A DNA stretch of 64,000 nt. Source: Neomesorhizobium albiziae (GTDB lineage: Bacteria; Pseudomonadota; Alphaproteobacteria; Rhizobiales; Rhizobiaceae). Shown here one piece after another: positions 1-9,585 of the stretch. The notes beneath the pieces were generated by a model. That model was not told where the DNA came from. It did no database searches and saw only the letters and a program-made list of their open reading frames with translations. Within the stretch, counting starts at the first letter, position 1. Every line of letters starts with the position of its first letter. The position numbers were made by a program, and so were the translations under genes. Where the stretch lies: assembly GCF_900114255.1 (NCBI RefSeq), contig NZ_FOSL01000003.1:317501-381500 (forward strand). Direction: 5' to 3'.

Positions 1-107
1 GATAACCAGCATCGCGCCCCGATGATTTAATTTTCTTGCGGTTCATCGACGCGCGGGCGATCCGCGTCGTGACGAGTGCCTTGATACGCTTTGTGGCGGT
101 TCCACCC

Positions 108-446
108 ATGGCCAGCAAACTTTCAACACGCATGCACGCCGCCGAATCGAGGCTCGCGAAACGTTGCCATCGCTGTGACGGCGACGGATTCTTGCTCATC
201 GAACCCTCGGACATGCGATCCGACATGAACATCGCCAACGCGAAAGTGAGGCTCAGCGACGGGCGTTCGTCGCCCGCACTTGGATGGATGAACCCGTATC
301 TCTACCCCCACGTCGTCGCGGCGGGGGTCGAGCTCCCCCAGATCGAAGCCTACGAATACGAATGCCAGCGTTGCCTCGGGTCAGGCGAAATCCGGTGGGG
401 CCGCGGCAAGAGCCTGCCTCCGGTCGGTTTGATGCGCGCCTGGTAG
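108..446 (+). CDS. Hypothetical protein with two CxxCxGxG-like metal-binding motifs
   Basis: The 112-residue protein has two paired-cysteine motifs, C20-x-x-C23-D-G-D-G and C86-x-x-C89-L-G-S-G. They have the spacing of the zinc-binding CxxCxGxG repeats of DnaJ-type zinc fingers and are separated by about 60 residues. No J-domain or other recognisable domain is present. The ATG at 108 was preferred over an upstream in-frame TTG at 36, because the intervening 24 residues have no family signal. A single zinc site built from the two pairs is inference. The gene stands alone, on the opposite strand to the neighbouring tRNA-Ser. I do not recognise the family and assign no function. Confidence 0.55.
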   Translation: MASKLSTRMHAAESRLAKRCHRCDGDGFLLIEPSDMRSDMNIANAKVRLSDGRSSPALGWMNPYLYPHVVAAGVELPQIEAYEYECQRCLGSGEIRWGRGKSLPPVGLMRAW

Positions 447-518
447 GGGGCCTGAATGTCGGGCAAGAAGCGGACAGCAGCGAAGAGCGGCGATAACTAA
501 GTGCTTATCCAAGCCGCA

Positions 519-608
519 TGGCGGAGAGGGAGGGATTCGAACCCCCGATGGGCTTGCACCCATGCCGCATTTCGAGTGCGGTGCATTCGACCACTCTGCC
601 ACCTCTCC
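519..608 (-). tRNA. tRNA-Ser (anticodon CGA)
   Basis: Read on the minus strand the sequence folds as a class II tRNA. The 7-bp acceptor stem pairs 602-608 with 523-529. The anticodon stem CCGCA/UGCGG closes the loop CUCGAAA, so the anticodon is CGA and reads UCG serine codons. The long variable arm (GGGUGCAAGCCC) is typical of tRNA-Ser. A T-arm with UUCGAAU follows, then the G discriminator at 522. The terminal CCA is encoded in the DNA (519-521). Confidence 0.96.
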
Positions 609-800
609 GGATGCATGGTCGGCCGTTGCCGGCGCGGCGCACTCAATAACGGCTGTGGTGCCCGCCCGCAAGGGCCAATATCGATCAAATCGCCGCATCG
701 CGTTGACTCCTCGACGCCCTTGGGATAAGCACGGCACGCTTCCGGCGCGGACTCTCTCTGCGCCGGTCGTGTTTTAAACCCATCCGACTGACAAAAAGAC

Positions 801-840
801 GGCCGGACTGCTCCTGGAGCAGCCAAAAGGCCGGACCGAA
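801..840 (+). promoter_or_regulatory. Possible hairpin in the rplU leader
   Basis: Just upstream of rplU a short stem-loop (CTGCT 808-812 with AGCAG 818-822) lies between two copies of GGCCGGA (801-807 and 829-835). rplU-rpmA operons of other bacteria carry autoregulatory leaders, but this one matches no known leader by eye. The hairpin is seen; the regulatory role is inference. Confidence 0.25.
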
Positions 841-856
841 CAGCGAAAGGCAAAAA

Positions 857-1294
857 ATGTTCGCAGTCATCAAAACCGGCGGCAAGCAGTACCGCGTTGC
901 AGCCGAAGATGTATTGAAAATCGAAAAAGTCACCGGCAACGTCGGCGATATCGTTGAAATCGGCCACGTGCTCGCCTTCGGCGAGGGCGAGAATGTGACG
1001 ATCGGCGCTCCCTTCGTGGAAGGCGCTGTCGTGACGGCCGAGGTGGTCGAGCAGGGCAAGGCGCGCACCGTCATCGCCTTCAAGAAGCGCCGCCGTCAGA
1101 ATTCGCGCCGCACCCGCGGCCATCGCCAGCTTTTGACCACGGTCCGGATTGCTGAAATCCTGACCGGTGGCGCAAAGCCAGCGAAAAAGGCTGCGGCCAA
1201 GAAGGAAGCGGCGGCTGCCGCTCCGGAAGCCGCAGAGAAGCCCGCCAAGAAGGCTGCGCCGAAAAAGGCTGCAGCCCCGGCGGAATCAGAGTAA
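857..1294 (+). CDS. rplU: 50S ribosomal protein L21
   Basis: L21 is a 23S-rRNA-binding protein of the large ribosomal subunit. Residues 1-102 are a full L21 domain, starting [14 protein letters not shown] and including the basic stretch [17 protein letters not shown] that contacts rRNA. Residues from about 107 to 145 form an Ala/Lys/Pro-rich tail ([14 protein letters not shown] and so on), longer than the roughly 103-residue E. coli protein. C-terminal extensions of L21 occur in rhizobia. The ATG follows a purine-rich GAAAGG. The gene is cotranscribed with rpmA, which begins 25 bases downstream, the standard order. Confidence 0.98.
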   Translation: MFAVIKTGGKQYRVAAEDVLKIEKVTGNVGDIVEIGHVLAFGEGENVTIGAPFVEGAVVTAEVVEQGKARTVIAFKKRRRQNSRRTRGHRQLLTTVRIAEILTGGAKPAKKAAAKKEAAAAAPEAAEKPAKKAAPKKAAAPAESE

Positions 1295-1319
1295 GAACAA
1301 GGCCTGAAGGAGAACACCG

Positions 1320-1589
1320 ATGGCACATAAGAAAGCTGGCGGTTCGTCGCGCAACGGTCGCGATTCGGAGTCCAAGCGCCTTGGCGTGAAGAAGTTCGGC
1401 GGCGAGAAGGTCCTCGCCGGCAACATCCTCGTGCGTCAACGCGGCACCAAGTGGCATCCCGGTACCAATGTGGGCATCGGCAAGGACCACACGCTTTTCG
1501 CGCTCGATCAAGGCGCAGTCGCGTTCCGCAAAAAAGCCAATGGCCGCACCTACGTATCGGTGAACCCGATTACGGAAGCAGCGGAGTAG
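1320..1589 (+). CDS. rpmA: 50S ribosomal protein L27
   Basis: The 89-residue L27 has the flexible N-terminus ([21 protein letters not shown]) that reaches the peptidyl-transferase centre, followed by the conserved [15 protein letters not shown] and [12 protein letters not shown] segments. Its length is normal for the family. AAGGAG about 8 bases upstream sets the start. It is the second gene of the rplU-rpmA operon and is closed by a strong hairpin with a T-run about 70 bases after the stop. Confidence 0.98.
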   Translation: MAHKKAGGSSRNGRDSESKRLGVKKFGGEKVLAGNILVRQRGTKWHPGTNVGIGKDHTLFALDQGAVAFRKKANGRTYVSVNPITEAAE

Positions 1590-1658
1590 CCGGTATCCGC
1601 GAGATAACACCGGCGCCCATCTCGGGAACCGGTGTCTGGACAGTCCAGAAAAGGATCA

Positions 1659-1687
1659 GGGGAGATGGGCCGCCATCTCCCCTTTTT
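1659..1687 (+). terminator. Rho-independent terminator after rplU-rpmA
   Basis: A perfect 10-bp stem (GGGGAGATGG / CCATCTCCCC) with a 4-base loop is followed directly by five T residues, 18 bases before the next gene. Confidence 0.9.
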
Positions 1688-1704
1688 CATGCCTGGAGGA
1701 AGTC

Positions 1705-2295
1705 ATGGTTGCCGAGAAGGAAATTCTGGAAGACGAGAGTCCGGTCATCGATTGCCCGGTTCTGGTCACCGAGCGGCTGGTGATGAGACCGCCGCATAAC
1801 GACGACATTCCCGAACTGGCCCAACTCGCCAACAACCGGCGCGTCGCCGAAATGCTGGCCCGCATGCCGTTTCCTTACGGCGAGACAGAGGCCCGCGCGT
1901 TCCTCTCAATGACCAAGGAGAGGCGGACCGCAGGCTGTTCCTATGCCCTCACGCTGGCGGAGAGCGGCGCTTTCATAGGATGCGCCGGCTTGAACGGCAC
2001 CGATCGCGGCCTGGAACTCGGCTACTGGATTGGCGAGCCCTACTGGAAGCGCGGCTACGCCACCGAGGCGGCACATGCGCTGGTCGACCTCGCCTTCCGG
2101 GCGACCGCCATCGACCTACTGCATGTCTCCTGCCGGGTGATCAACCCGGCATCGCGCCGTGTCATCCACAAGTGCGGCTTCCAGTATGCCGGACAGGGCA
2201 TGCTGAATTCGATCGTTGCCGGACAGGTTCCGGTCGAGCGTTATCATCTCGACCGCAAGACCTGGGTCAGCTTGAGGACATGGGCACGAGCATGA
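1705..2295 (+). CDS. GNAT-family N-acetyltransferase (RimJ/RimL-like)
   Basis: The 196-residue protein has the order typical of RimJ/RimL-type acetyltransferases. It opens with a substrate-facing strand (VTERLVMRPPHNDD, about 21-34). The acetyl-CoA-binding segment ELGYWIGEPYWKRGYATEAA sits around 111-130. The segment NPASRRVIHKCGFQYAG (about 149-165), typical of ribosomal-protein and aminoglycoside-type acetyltransferases, follows. The ATG follows GGAGGA with good spacing. The substrate cannot be told from sequence. A similar gene sits next to rpmA/obgE in many rhizobia. It is separated from rpmA by a terminator and so probably has its own promoter. Confidence 0.85.
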   Translation: MVAEKEILEDESPVIDCPVLVTERLVMRPPHNDDIPELAQLANNRRVAEMLARMPFPYGETEARAFLSMTKERRTAGCSYALTLAESGAFIGCAGLNGTDRGLELGYWIGEPYWKRGYATEAAHALVDLAFRATAIDLLHVSCRVINPASRRVIHKCGFQYAGQGMLNSIVAGQVPVERYHLDRKTWVSLRTWARA

Positions 2296-2298
2296 TCC

Positions 2299-2331
2299 TG
2301 ATCCGGCGGGATGATTGTCCCTGCCGGATCA
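2299..2331. terminator. Convergent terminator hairpin between the acetyltransferase and the EEP hydrolase
   Basis: TGATCCGGC (2299-2307) pairs with GCCGGATCA (2323-2331), with further GG/CC pairs inside. It lies between two converging genes and overlaps the stop codon of the minus-strand gene. There is no long T-run, so the terminator role is inferred from position. Confidence 0.5.
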
Positions 2332-3189
2332 ATTCATTTCAAGCCAGACGGGAAGATGGTCGGAACCATGCGCGTCGCTGTCGATCCAAGTCTTGCCCAC
2401 ACGCCCCGCCAGGCTGGCGTGCAGGAAGGCGTAGTCGATCAGGCGATTGCGTTCCGGCCTCCCGTCGTCGACCCAGGAGACCGAGCCGGCGGGCAGTGGC
2501 TCGCCAAGGGTGAAGGCGTCGACCGGATGATGCGCGACGATCTGGCGGCCTTCCACATCGTCGACGCTGCCGGTCATCGCGACATATTCGGGCGAGCCCT
2601 GAACCATGTTGAAGTCGCCCATCAGCACGAAGCCTTCCGGGCACGGCGGCTCGGGGAAACCGAATTCCACGCCGCCGGAAAAAGCGCCACCCTCGAGGGG
2701 ATAGCCGAATGCCCGCTGCTTCAGATAGCCGATCTGCTGCAGGCGCTCCTCGACATTCACATGGTCGAGATGGACCGAATAGACACGCAGCGCCTCGTCC
2801 GGCGTGACGATCAGCGCTTCAAGGGCCGAACGTTGCAGGTTGCCCCGGTTGAAGCGGCGGCTGCGCGGCAAAAGAAGATTGCGCGATCCGACGATCGGCC
2901 AGCGCGACAGCACCATGTTGCCGAAGTTCAGCCGCTTATTGGCGGGCCTGCCGTCGCCGTCGCGCCCACCGAAGTCGACATCCATCGCCGGCCCGAAAAC
3001 ATGGAAGTAATCTGGCAACAAAGCGGTGATGCCGGCAACCACGTCGGCGCCCTCGTTGCGGCTGAAATTCCGGGTGACTTCCTGCAGGGCGATGATGTCG
3101 GCGCCGGCGAGGCTGGCTGCGATGCGCTCAAGGTCAAACCTGCCGTCGCGGCCGATGCCGTATTGTATGTTGTAAGAGACAAGTTTCAT
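2329..3189 (-). CDS. Endonuclease/exonuclease/phosphatase (EEP) family metal-dependent hydrolase
   Basis: The 286-residue protein has the EEP-fold catalytic motifs in order: SYNIQYG with N7, IALQEVT with the metal-binding E37, GDFNM near residue 198, and the C-terminal SDHLPVW with the catalytic His. The family includes DNases, sphingomyelinases and inositol-phosphate phosphatases; sequence alone does not give the substrate. ATG at 3189 was chosen over a longer reading that would add 28 Arg/Cys-rich residues without family similarity. GGAG lies 13 bases upstream. No signal peptide is seen, so it is probably cytoplasmic. Confidence 0.85.
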   Translation of the reverse strand: MKLVSYNIQYGIGRDGRFDLERIAASLAGADIIALQEVTRNFSRNEGADVVAGITALLPDYFHVFGPAMDVDFGGRDGDGRPANKRLNFGNMVLSRWPIVGSRNLLLPRSRRFNRGNLQRSALEALIVTPDEALRVYSVHLDHVNVEERLQQIGYLKQRAFGYPLEGGAFSGGVEFGFPEPPCPEGFVLMGDFNMVQGSPEYVAMTGSVDDVEGRQIVAHHPVDAFTLGEPLPAGSVSWVDDGRPERNRLIDYAFLHASLAGRVGKTWIDSDAHGSDHLPVWLEMN

Positions 3190-3284
3190 GGCAATTTGCG
3201 GCTCCCGGCGTTTCCAGCAAACCCGCACTCGCACTCTCAGCCTGTTTGCGCTAGAGCAGGTCGCCGTTTCCATTAGCAGTGTAA

Positions 3285-4337
<1,053 letters not shown>

Positions 4338-4347
4338 GCGGATCGCG

Positions 4348-5502
4348 ATGGCCCTAAAGTCGCTGAAGAATTACCGCCGCATCACGGTCAAGATCGGCTC
4401 CGCATTGCTCGTCGATCGCTCGACGGGACTGAAGCGCGAATGGCTGGCGTCGCTTGCAGACGATATTGTCGGCCTCGCCGCGAACGGCGCCGACGTACTG
4501 GTGGTCTCATCGGGCGCGATCGCGCTCGGCCGCACCATCCTTGGCCTCGGCAAGCGCGTGCTCAAGCTGGAAGAAAGCCAGGCAGCCGCCGCTGTCGGCC
4601 AGATCGCGCTCGCCGGCGCATGGTCGGAAGAGCTGGCCCGCCGCGGCCTGAAATCCGGGCAGATCCTGGTAACGCTCGGCGACACTGAGGAGCGTCGCCG
4701 CTACCTCAACGCCCGCGCTACCATCTCGACGCTCATCAAGATGAAGGCGATACCGGTCATCAATGAGAACGATACGGTCGCCACGTCGGAGATCCGCTAC
4801 GGCGACAACGACCGGCTGGCCGCGCGCGTCGCGACCATGATGGGCGCCGACCTGCTTGTGCTGCTCTCCGACATCGATGGTCTCTATACCGCGCCGCCGG
4901 CACTTGACCCCACAGCGAAATTCATCCCGGTGGTCGAGCGTATCACCCCGGAAATCGAAGCCATGGCCGGAGCCGCGGCTTCCGAACTCTCGCGTGGCGG
5001 AATGCGCACCAAGCTCGACGCCGGCAAGATCGCCACCGCTGCCGGTGCCGCGATGATCATCACCGCCGGCAGGAGGTTGAACCCGCTCTCGGCCATCGAG
5101 CGTGGTGAGCGAGCGACGTTTTTCAAGCCAAGCGCCCAGCCCGTGAAGGGCTACAAGACCTGGATCGCGGGACAGTTGGAACCCGCTGGCCGGCTGACCG
5201 TCGACGCGGGCGCGGTCGGCGCCCTGCTGTCGGGCAAGTCCTTGCTGCCGGCCGGCGTCAAACTGGTCAGCGGCAATTTTTCGCGTGGCGATACGGTGGC
5301 TATCCTCGCGCCGGACGGCCGCGAGATCGCGCGCGGCCTTGTTGCCTACGATGCCGCCGATGCCGTAAGGATCGCTGGACTGAAAAGCACCGAGATCGCC
5401 ACGGTTCTTGGCTATGAAGCGCGGTCGGCCATGGTGCATCGGGACGATATGGTCATGAGCCATGCCGCGGAGGCCGTGGCGCTTGTCCGCGCGGAAGGTT
5501 AG
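4348..5502 (+). CDS. proB: Glutamate 5-kinase
   Basis: ProB phosphorylates L-glutamate with ATP, the first step of proline synthesis. The 384-residue protein has an amino-acid-kinase domain (about 1-260: [40 protein letters not shown]). A C-terminal PUA domain (about 285-365) follows, as in E. coli. The start [11 protein letters not shown] at 4348 lies 11 bases after the obgE stop. An upstream in-frame ATG overlapping obgE was rejected. proA follows after 3 bases, so translation of proB and proA is likely coupled. Confidence 0.97.
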   Translation: MALKSLKNYRRITVKIGSALLVDRSTGLKREWLASLADDIVGLAANGADVLVVSSGAIALGRTILGLGKRVLKLEESQAAAAVGQIALAGAWSEELARRGLKSGQILVTLGDTEERRRYLNARATISTLIKMKAIPVINENDTVATSEIRYGDNDRLAARVATMMGADLLVLLSDIDGLYTAPPALDPTAKFIPVVERITPEIEAMAGAAASELSRGGMRTKLDAGKIATAAGAAMIITAGRRLNPLSAIERGERATFFKPSAQPVKGYKTWIAGQLEPAGRLTVDAGAVGALLSGKSLLPAGVKLVSGNFSRGDTVAILAPDGREIARGLVAYDAADAVRIAGLKSTEIATVLGYEARSAMVHRDDMVMSHAAEAVALVRAEG

Positions 5503-5505
5503 GCG

Positions 5506-6792
5506 ATGCTGAAGCTGAAAGAAAACTCCCGCGACGATACCGCCTCGCTGATGGCCGATCTCGGCCGCAAGGCGCGCGCGGCCGCAAGGCCGTTGGCCAT
5601 CGCCAATGCCGAGCGCAAGCATGCCGCGCTGATCGGCATGGCCGAAGCGTTGATCCGCCGGCAGGACGAGATTCTCGATGCCAATGCGGTCGACATGAAG
5701 AACGGCCAGGACGCCAAGCTGTCCCCGGCCCTCATGGATCGCTTGAAGCTGACGCCCGGCCGTATCCGCGACATGGCCGACGGCATCCGCGCCATCGCTG
5801 AGCTGCGCGACCCTGTCGGCGAAGTCATCGCCGAATGGGACCGTCCGAACGGCCTGCACATCGAACGTGTCCGCACGCCGCTCGGCGTCGTCGGTGTGAT
5901 CTACGAAAGCCGGCCGAACGTGACCGCCGATGCCGGGGCACTCTGCCTGAAGGCCGGCAATGCCGTCATCCTGCGTGGCGGCTCGGACTCGCTCAATTCG
6001 TCCGCAGCCATCCATGCCTGCCTTGTCGAAGGATTGAAGGCGGCAAAACTGCCTAAAGATGCGATCCAGCTTGTGCCGACGAGCGACCGCGCAGCGGTCG
6101 GCGAAATGCTGAAAGGTCTTGACGGCAATCTCGACGTCATCATTCCACGCGGCGGCCGCAGCCTTGTCGAGCGCGTGCAGACGGAAGCCCGCGTTCCGGT
6201 GTTCGCGCATCTCGAAGGCATCTGTCACCTCTACATCGACCGCTCGGCAAGCCTCGACATGGCGATCGGGATCGCGGTCAATGCCAAGATGCGCCGCACC
6301 GGTATCTGCGGCGCCGCCGAGACGCTGCTTGTCGACCGTGTGGTGGCAGGCACCCACCTGACGCCGATTCTCGAGGCGCTTGCGAAGGCCGGCTGCGAAA
6401 TCCGCGGCGATGCGGACGTCGTCAAGGCGTTTCCTTTCGCCAAGCGTGCGACCGAGACCGACTGGACCACCGAATATCTCGACGCGATCATTTCGGTGAA
6501 GCTGGTCGACGGGATCGCCGACGCCATCGAGCATGTCGAAACCCACTCCTCGCATCACACCGAAGCGATCGTCGCGGAGGATGCGAAAACGGTCGAGAAA
6601 TTCTTCAACGAGATCGATTCTGCGATCCTTCTCCACAATGCCTCGACCCAATTCGCCGATGGCGGCGAATTCGGCATGGGGGCGGAGATCGGCATCGCCA
6701 CGGGCAAGATGCATGCGCGCGGCCCGGTCGGGGTCGAGCAGCTTACATCGTTCAAGTACCGCGTGCGCGGTTCCGGCCAGATCCGGCCTTGA
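5506..6792 (+). CDS. proA: Glutamate-5-semialdehyde dehydrogenase
   Basis: ProA reduces gamma-glutamyl phosphate to glutamate semialdehyde with NADPH, the second step of proline synthesis. At 428 residues it has normal length. It shows the aldehyde-dehydrogenase fold: [21 protein letters not shown] for the nucleotide-binding half, [12 protein letters not shown] with the catalytic Cys, and the C-terminal [12 protein letters not shown]. It starts 3 bases after the proB stop, and its own stop overlaps the proposed nadD start. Confidence 0.97.
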   Translation: MLKLKENSRDDTASLMADLGRKARAAARPLAIANAERKHAALIGMAEALIRRQDEILDANAVDMKNGQDAKLSPALMDRLKLTPGRIRDMADGIRAIAELRDPVGEVIAEWDRPNGLHIERVRTPLGVVGVIYESRPNVTADAGALCLKAGNAVILRGGSDSLNSSAAIHACLVEGLKAAKLPKDAIQLVPTSDRAAVGEMLKGLDGNLDVIIPRGGRSLVERVQTEARVPVFAHLEGICHLYIDRSASLDMAIGIAVNAKMRRTGICGAAETLLVDRVVAGTHLTPILEALAKAGCEIRGDADVVKAFPFAKRATETDWTTEYLDAIISVKLVDGIADAIEHVETHSSHHTEAIVAEDAKTVEKFFNEIDSAILLHNASTQFADGGEFGMGAEIGIATGKMHARGPVGVEQLTSFKYRVRGSGQIRP

Positions 6793-7433
6793 GCGATATC
6801 TCGACGCTCTATCCGGAGGTCGGGCATCGCTATTTGCGCATGCCGCATGTCGAAAAGGGCATGCAGGTGGGCCTCTTCGGTGGCTCGTTCAATCCGCCTC
6901 ATGCCGGCCATGCGCTGGTGGCCGAAATCGCCCTGCGGCGGCTCGCCCTGGACCAGCTCTGGTGGATGGTCACCCCAGGCAACCCCCTGAAGAGCACCAG
7001 GGAACTTGCGCCGCTTGCCGAGCGTATCCAGCTCTCCGAAAAGGTCATGCACGACCCGCGCGTCAAGGTGACCGCCTTCGAACTGCGCCACCACATCCGT
7101 TACACCGCCGACACGCTGGCGCTGGTGAAGGCGCGCAATCCCGGCGTCGACTTCGTCTGGATCATGGGCGCCGATAATCTCAGGGATTTTCACCGCTGGC
7201 AGCGCTGGCGCCAGATCGCCATGACCTTTCCGATCGCTGTCATCGACCGGCCCGGCTCGACGCTTTCGTTCCTGTCGTCGGTGGTGGCCAAGACCTTCGA
7301 TTATGCGCGCGTCGACGAAGGTGACGCGCCTCGTCTGGCGCGCATGAAGGCGCCGGCCTGGACCTTCATACATGGACCTCGCTCGTCGCTCTCGTCCACC
7401 GCGCTCCGCAAGACGATGAACCCTGCCGGGTAG
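6789..7433 (+). CDS. nadD: Nicotinate-nucleotide adenylyltransferase
   Basis: NadD adenylates nicotinate mononucleotide in NAD synthesis. The nucleotidyl-transferase signature [14 protein letters not shown], with the H-x-x-H equivalent, and the C-terminal SSTALR segment are clear. Other conserved blocks are [11 protein letters not shown] and [13 protein letters not shown]. Two starts are possible: TTG at 6789, overlapping the proA stop (used here because the [10 protein letters not shown] stretch before the domain appears in other rhizobial NadD proteins as I remember them), or ATG at 6840. Unusually for this gene order, no rsfS or rlmH follows; alr does. Confidence 0.93.
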   Translation: MSDISTLYPEVGHRYLRMPHVEKGMQVGLFGGSFNPPHAGHALVAEIALRRLALDQLWWMVTPGNPLKSTRELAPLAERIQLSEKVMHDPRVKVTAFELRHHIRYTADTLALVKARNPGVDFVWIMGADNLRDFHRWQRWRQIAMTFPIAVIDRPGSTLSFLSSVVAKTFDYARVDEGDAPRLARMKAPAWTFIHGPRSSLSSTALRKTMNPAG

Positions 7434-7470
7434 CGCCTGCCTTGCCGCCGACAGGTTGAGGGATTACTGA

Positions 7471-8643
7471 TTGGACGACCGGAACACAACTGACCGAACC
7501 GACGTGAACGTTTCCCTCGACACCCGCAAAAACATCGACGCTCGCAACGTTTCCGAAGCGTCGGCCGGTGCGATCCTGACGATCGACCTGAACGCAATCC
7601 GCGAAAACTATCGCCGCCTCAAGACGAAACTCGGCAAAGCAAGATGCGCCGGCGTGGTGAAGGCCGATGCTTATGGACTGGATGCCGCCCAGGTTGCGCC
7701 TGCCCTCGCCAAGGAGGGCTGCGACGCGTTTTTCGTGGCGCATGTCGACGAGGGGATGGCACTGCGCGGTGCACTGGGTCCGGTCCCGAAAATCTACGTG
7801 CTCAACGGTTCTCCGCCCGGCGCCGAAGCCGAATGCACCGCACATCGCCTGGTCCCTGTCATCAACAGCCTGGAGCAGCTCGAGGCGTGGCGGCAGACAG
7901 CCAAAACCCGCGACAAGAAATTGCCCGCCGTGATCCAGGTCGACAGCGGCATGTCGCGGCTCGGCATGGCGCCCGTCGAAGTCGAGCGCCTCGCCGCCGA
8001 TCTCGATGCACTGGAAGGTATCTCCATCGATCTCGTGATGAGCCATCTGGCTTGCGCCGACGAGCCTGACAACCCGGCCAACCCCTTGCAGCGCCGAAAT
8101 TTTGAAACCTTGCGGGCGAAACTCCCATCAGCTCCCGCGTCCTTTGCCAACTCGTCGGGGATATTCCTGGGATCGGACTATCACTACGATCTCGCCCGTC
8201 CAGGTGTCGCGCTCTACGGCGTCAACCCCACCCCCGGACACCCGAACCCGATGCTTCCCGTGGTTAGCTTGTCGGCAAAAGTTATCCAGACGCGTGAACT
8301 TACGGGCGACACCGGCGTGGGATATGGCCACAGCTTCCGGACCAGGGAGCCGTTGGTGGCGGCGACCATTTCCCTTGGTTACGCGGATGGCTGGCAACGC
8401 CGGACTGCCGGAGCGGCCTTCTTCAAGGGTATTCGCCTGCCTTTCGCCGGCCGGGTGTCGATGGACAGCATCATCCTCGATGTTTCCGCCCTGCCGCCGG
8501 GCACGCTGAAAGCCGGTGACCTTGTTGACCTGATCGGCAAGGAGCAGACCGTGGACGAAGTGGCCGCGATCGCCGGCACCATCGGCTACGAGGTGCTTAC
8601 CGGGTTCGGAAAGCGTTTTCACCGACGATATATAGGTGCCTGA
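7471..8643 (+). CDS. alr: Alanine racemase
   Basis: This PLP enzyme interconverts L- and D-alanine. The 390-residue protein has the PLP lysine in VVKADAYGLD (K64), the substrate-side GRVSMDSIILDV block and the second catalytic tyrosine in GVGYGHSF (Y285). The only start in good position is TTG at 7471; a GTG at 7504 is the alternative, and the first 30 residues look non-conserved. Because dadA lies downstream on the same strand, the enzyme could serve catabolism (a dadX role) as well as D-alanine supply for peptidoglycan. Which applies is inference. Confidence 0.95.
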   Translation: MDDRNTTDRTDVNVSLDTRKNIDARNVSEASAGAILTIDLNAIRENYRRLKTKLGKARCAGVVKADAYGLDAAQVAPALAKEGCDAFFVAHVDEGMALRGALGPVPKIYVLNGSPPGAEAECTAHRLVPVINSLEQLEAWRQTAKTRDKKLPAVIQVDSGMSRLGMAPVEVERLAADLDALEGISIDLVMSHLACADEPDNPANPLQRRNFETLRAKLPSAPASFANSSGIFLGSDYHYDLARPGVALYGVNPTPGHPNPMLPVVSLSAKVIQTRELTGDTGVGYGHSFRTREPLVAATISLGYADGWQRRTAGAAFFKGIRLPFAGRVSMDSIILDVSALPPGTLKAGDLVDLIGKEQTVDEVAAIAGTIGYEVLTGFGKRFHRRYIGA

Positions 8644-8772
8644 CCGACACCTGCTGCGCCGACGCTTCGCAGCTTCGAGCTTGACAAGCGCAGCCCGGTC
8701 GGAAAGGTTCAGGCCATGCGCAACGCGGCCAAACTTCCCAGCCGATTTTTCTTCCGGGTCTGCCCGATCGCG

Positions 8773-8844
8773 GGATCGTAGCCCCGGCTCGGTCGCCATG
8801 CGCCGTCCGAGCCTCGGGGCACCTGTTCACAACGCATAATCCAG
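8773..8844 (+). promoter_or_regulatory. Hairpin element A upstream of rnk (related to element B)
   Basis: GGATCGTAGCCCC opens a two-part stem: GCCCC 8781-8785 with GGGGC near 8816-8820, and GGCTCGG with CCGAGCC. CATAATCCAG (8835-8844) follows. The same framing sequences flank a different but equally stable hairpin at 9465-9552, upstream of the second Rnk-like gene. The surrounding gene-free stretch 8644-8961 holds nothing else I can name. Confidence 0.45.
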
Positions 8845-8961
8845 AACGTCTGCGAGACCGGTAACGGTCCGCGTGGCGTTTCGCGACAATTGCATACGCC
8901 GAAAGGCGTCCGGCAGAACCGCCAGTACGAGGCAGGTCGCCGCAGGATCACGGAAGATTTC

Positions 8962-9378
8962 ATGCGCCAGGACACCAAAAACCGCCAGCCACCCAATATC
9001 ATCGTCAGCGAGACCGACCACCAGCGCTTGACCACCCTCGCCACCGCCGCACTCAGCCGTATTCCTGACGTCGCCGGAGATCTGCTGTCCGAGATGGACC
9101 GCGCCAGGATTGTGCGCCCCGGCAAGATTTCACCGACGGTTATCCAGATGGGTTCCGTCATCGAGTTTCAGTCGGAAATCGATGACCAGAAGCGCATCAC
9201 CCTGGTGTATCCGGGCGAGGCGGACATCGCCGAGGGCAAGATCTCGATCCTGACGCCTCTGGGTACCGCCCTGATCGGTCTGTCGCAGGGCCAGTCGGTG
9301 ATGTGGACGGCCCGGAACGGACGCCAGCTGACCCTGAACATTCTGGCGGTCGAACAGCCAACGGTGCCGGCAATCTGA
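8962..9378 (+). CDS. rnk: Rnk-like nucleoside-diphosphate-kinase regulator (GreA/GreB C-terminal domain)
   Basis: At 138 residues, starting MRQDTKNRQPPNIIVSETD, the protein matches the length and layout of Rnk. It has a short helical N-terminus and a GreA/GreB-type C-terminal FKBP-like domain (VIQMGSVIEFQSEIDDQ, ITLVYPGEADIAEGKISILT, TPLGTALIGLSQGQSV). Rnk proteins bind RNA polymerase but lack the long coiled-coil tip of GreA. ATG 8962 follows GGAAGAT; the longer in-frame reading was rejected. The gene sits between alr and dadA beside a divergent paralogue, so a link to control of the flanking genes is possible but unproven. Confidence 0.85.
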   Translation: MRQDTKNRQPPNIIVSETDHQRLTTLATAALSRIPDVAGDLLSEMDRARIVRPGKISPTVIQMGSVIEFQSEIDDQKRITLVYPGEADIAEGKISILTPLGTALIGLSQGQSVMWTARNGRQLTLNILAVEQPTVPAI

Positions 9379-9464
9379 CGGTGGGTGAAAAAATGACCCG
9401 CTTCGAACGCTGGCGGCGTTCGGCCCGCCGCCGCCTCCAGAACCGCGCGGGATGTCTCGTCGCA

Positions 9465-9552
9465 GGATCGTAGCCCCTGCGCCCGGCGCATGGCGTCGCC
9501 ATGCCGGGCCAGGGGATCAACCTTCCACAGTCATCCCGAGTTCATAATCCAG
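9465..9552 (+). promoter_or_regulatory. Hairpin element B upstream of the second Rnk-like gene
   Basis: GGATCGTAGCCCC opens a long stem. CCCCTG pairs with CAGGGG, GCCCGGC with GCCGGGC, and an inner ATGGCG with CGCCAT. CATAATCCAG (9543-9552) ends the element. The flanks match those of element A at 8773-8844, but the hairpin arms differ, with both strands of the stem changed. Confidence 0.45.
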
Positions 9553-9585
9553 GCGGAGCCGTGCGCCCGCCGATGGAGGTTCAGA

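Noticed and set aside
108-446. Calling the CxxCxGxG protein a DnaJ or a DnaJ fragment
   Set aside because: There is no J-domain, HPD motif or substrate-binding domain, and only two of the four repeats a DnaJ has.
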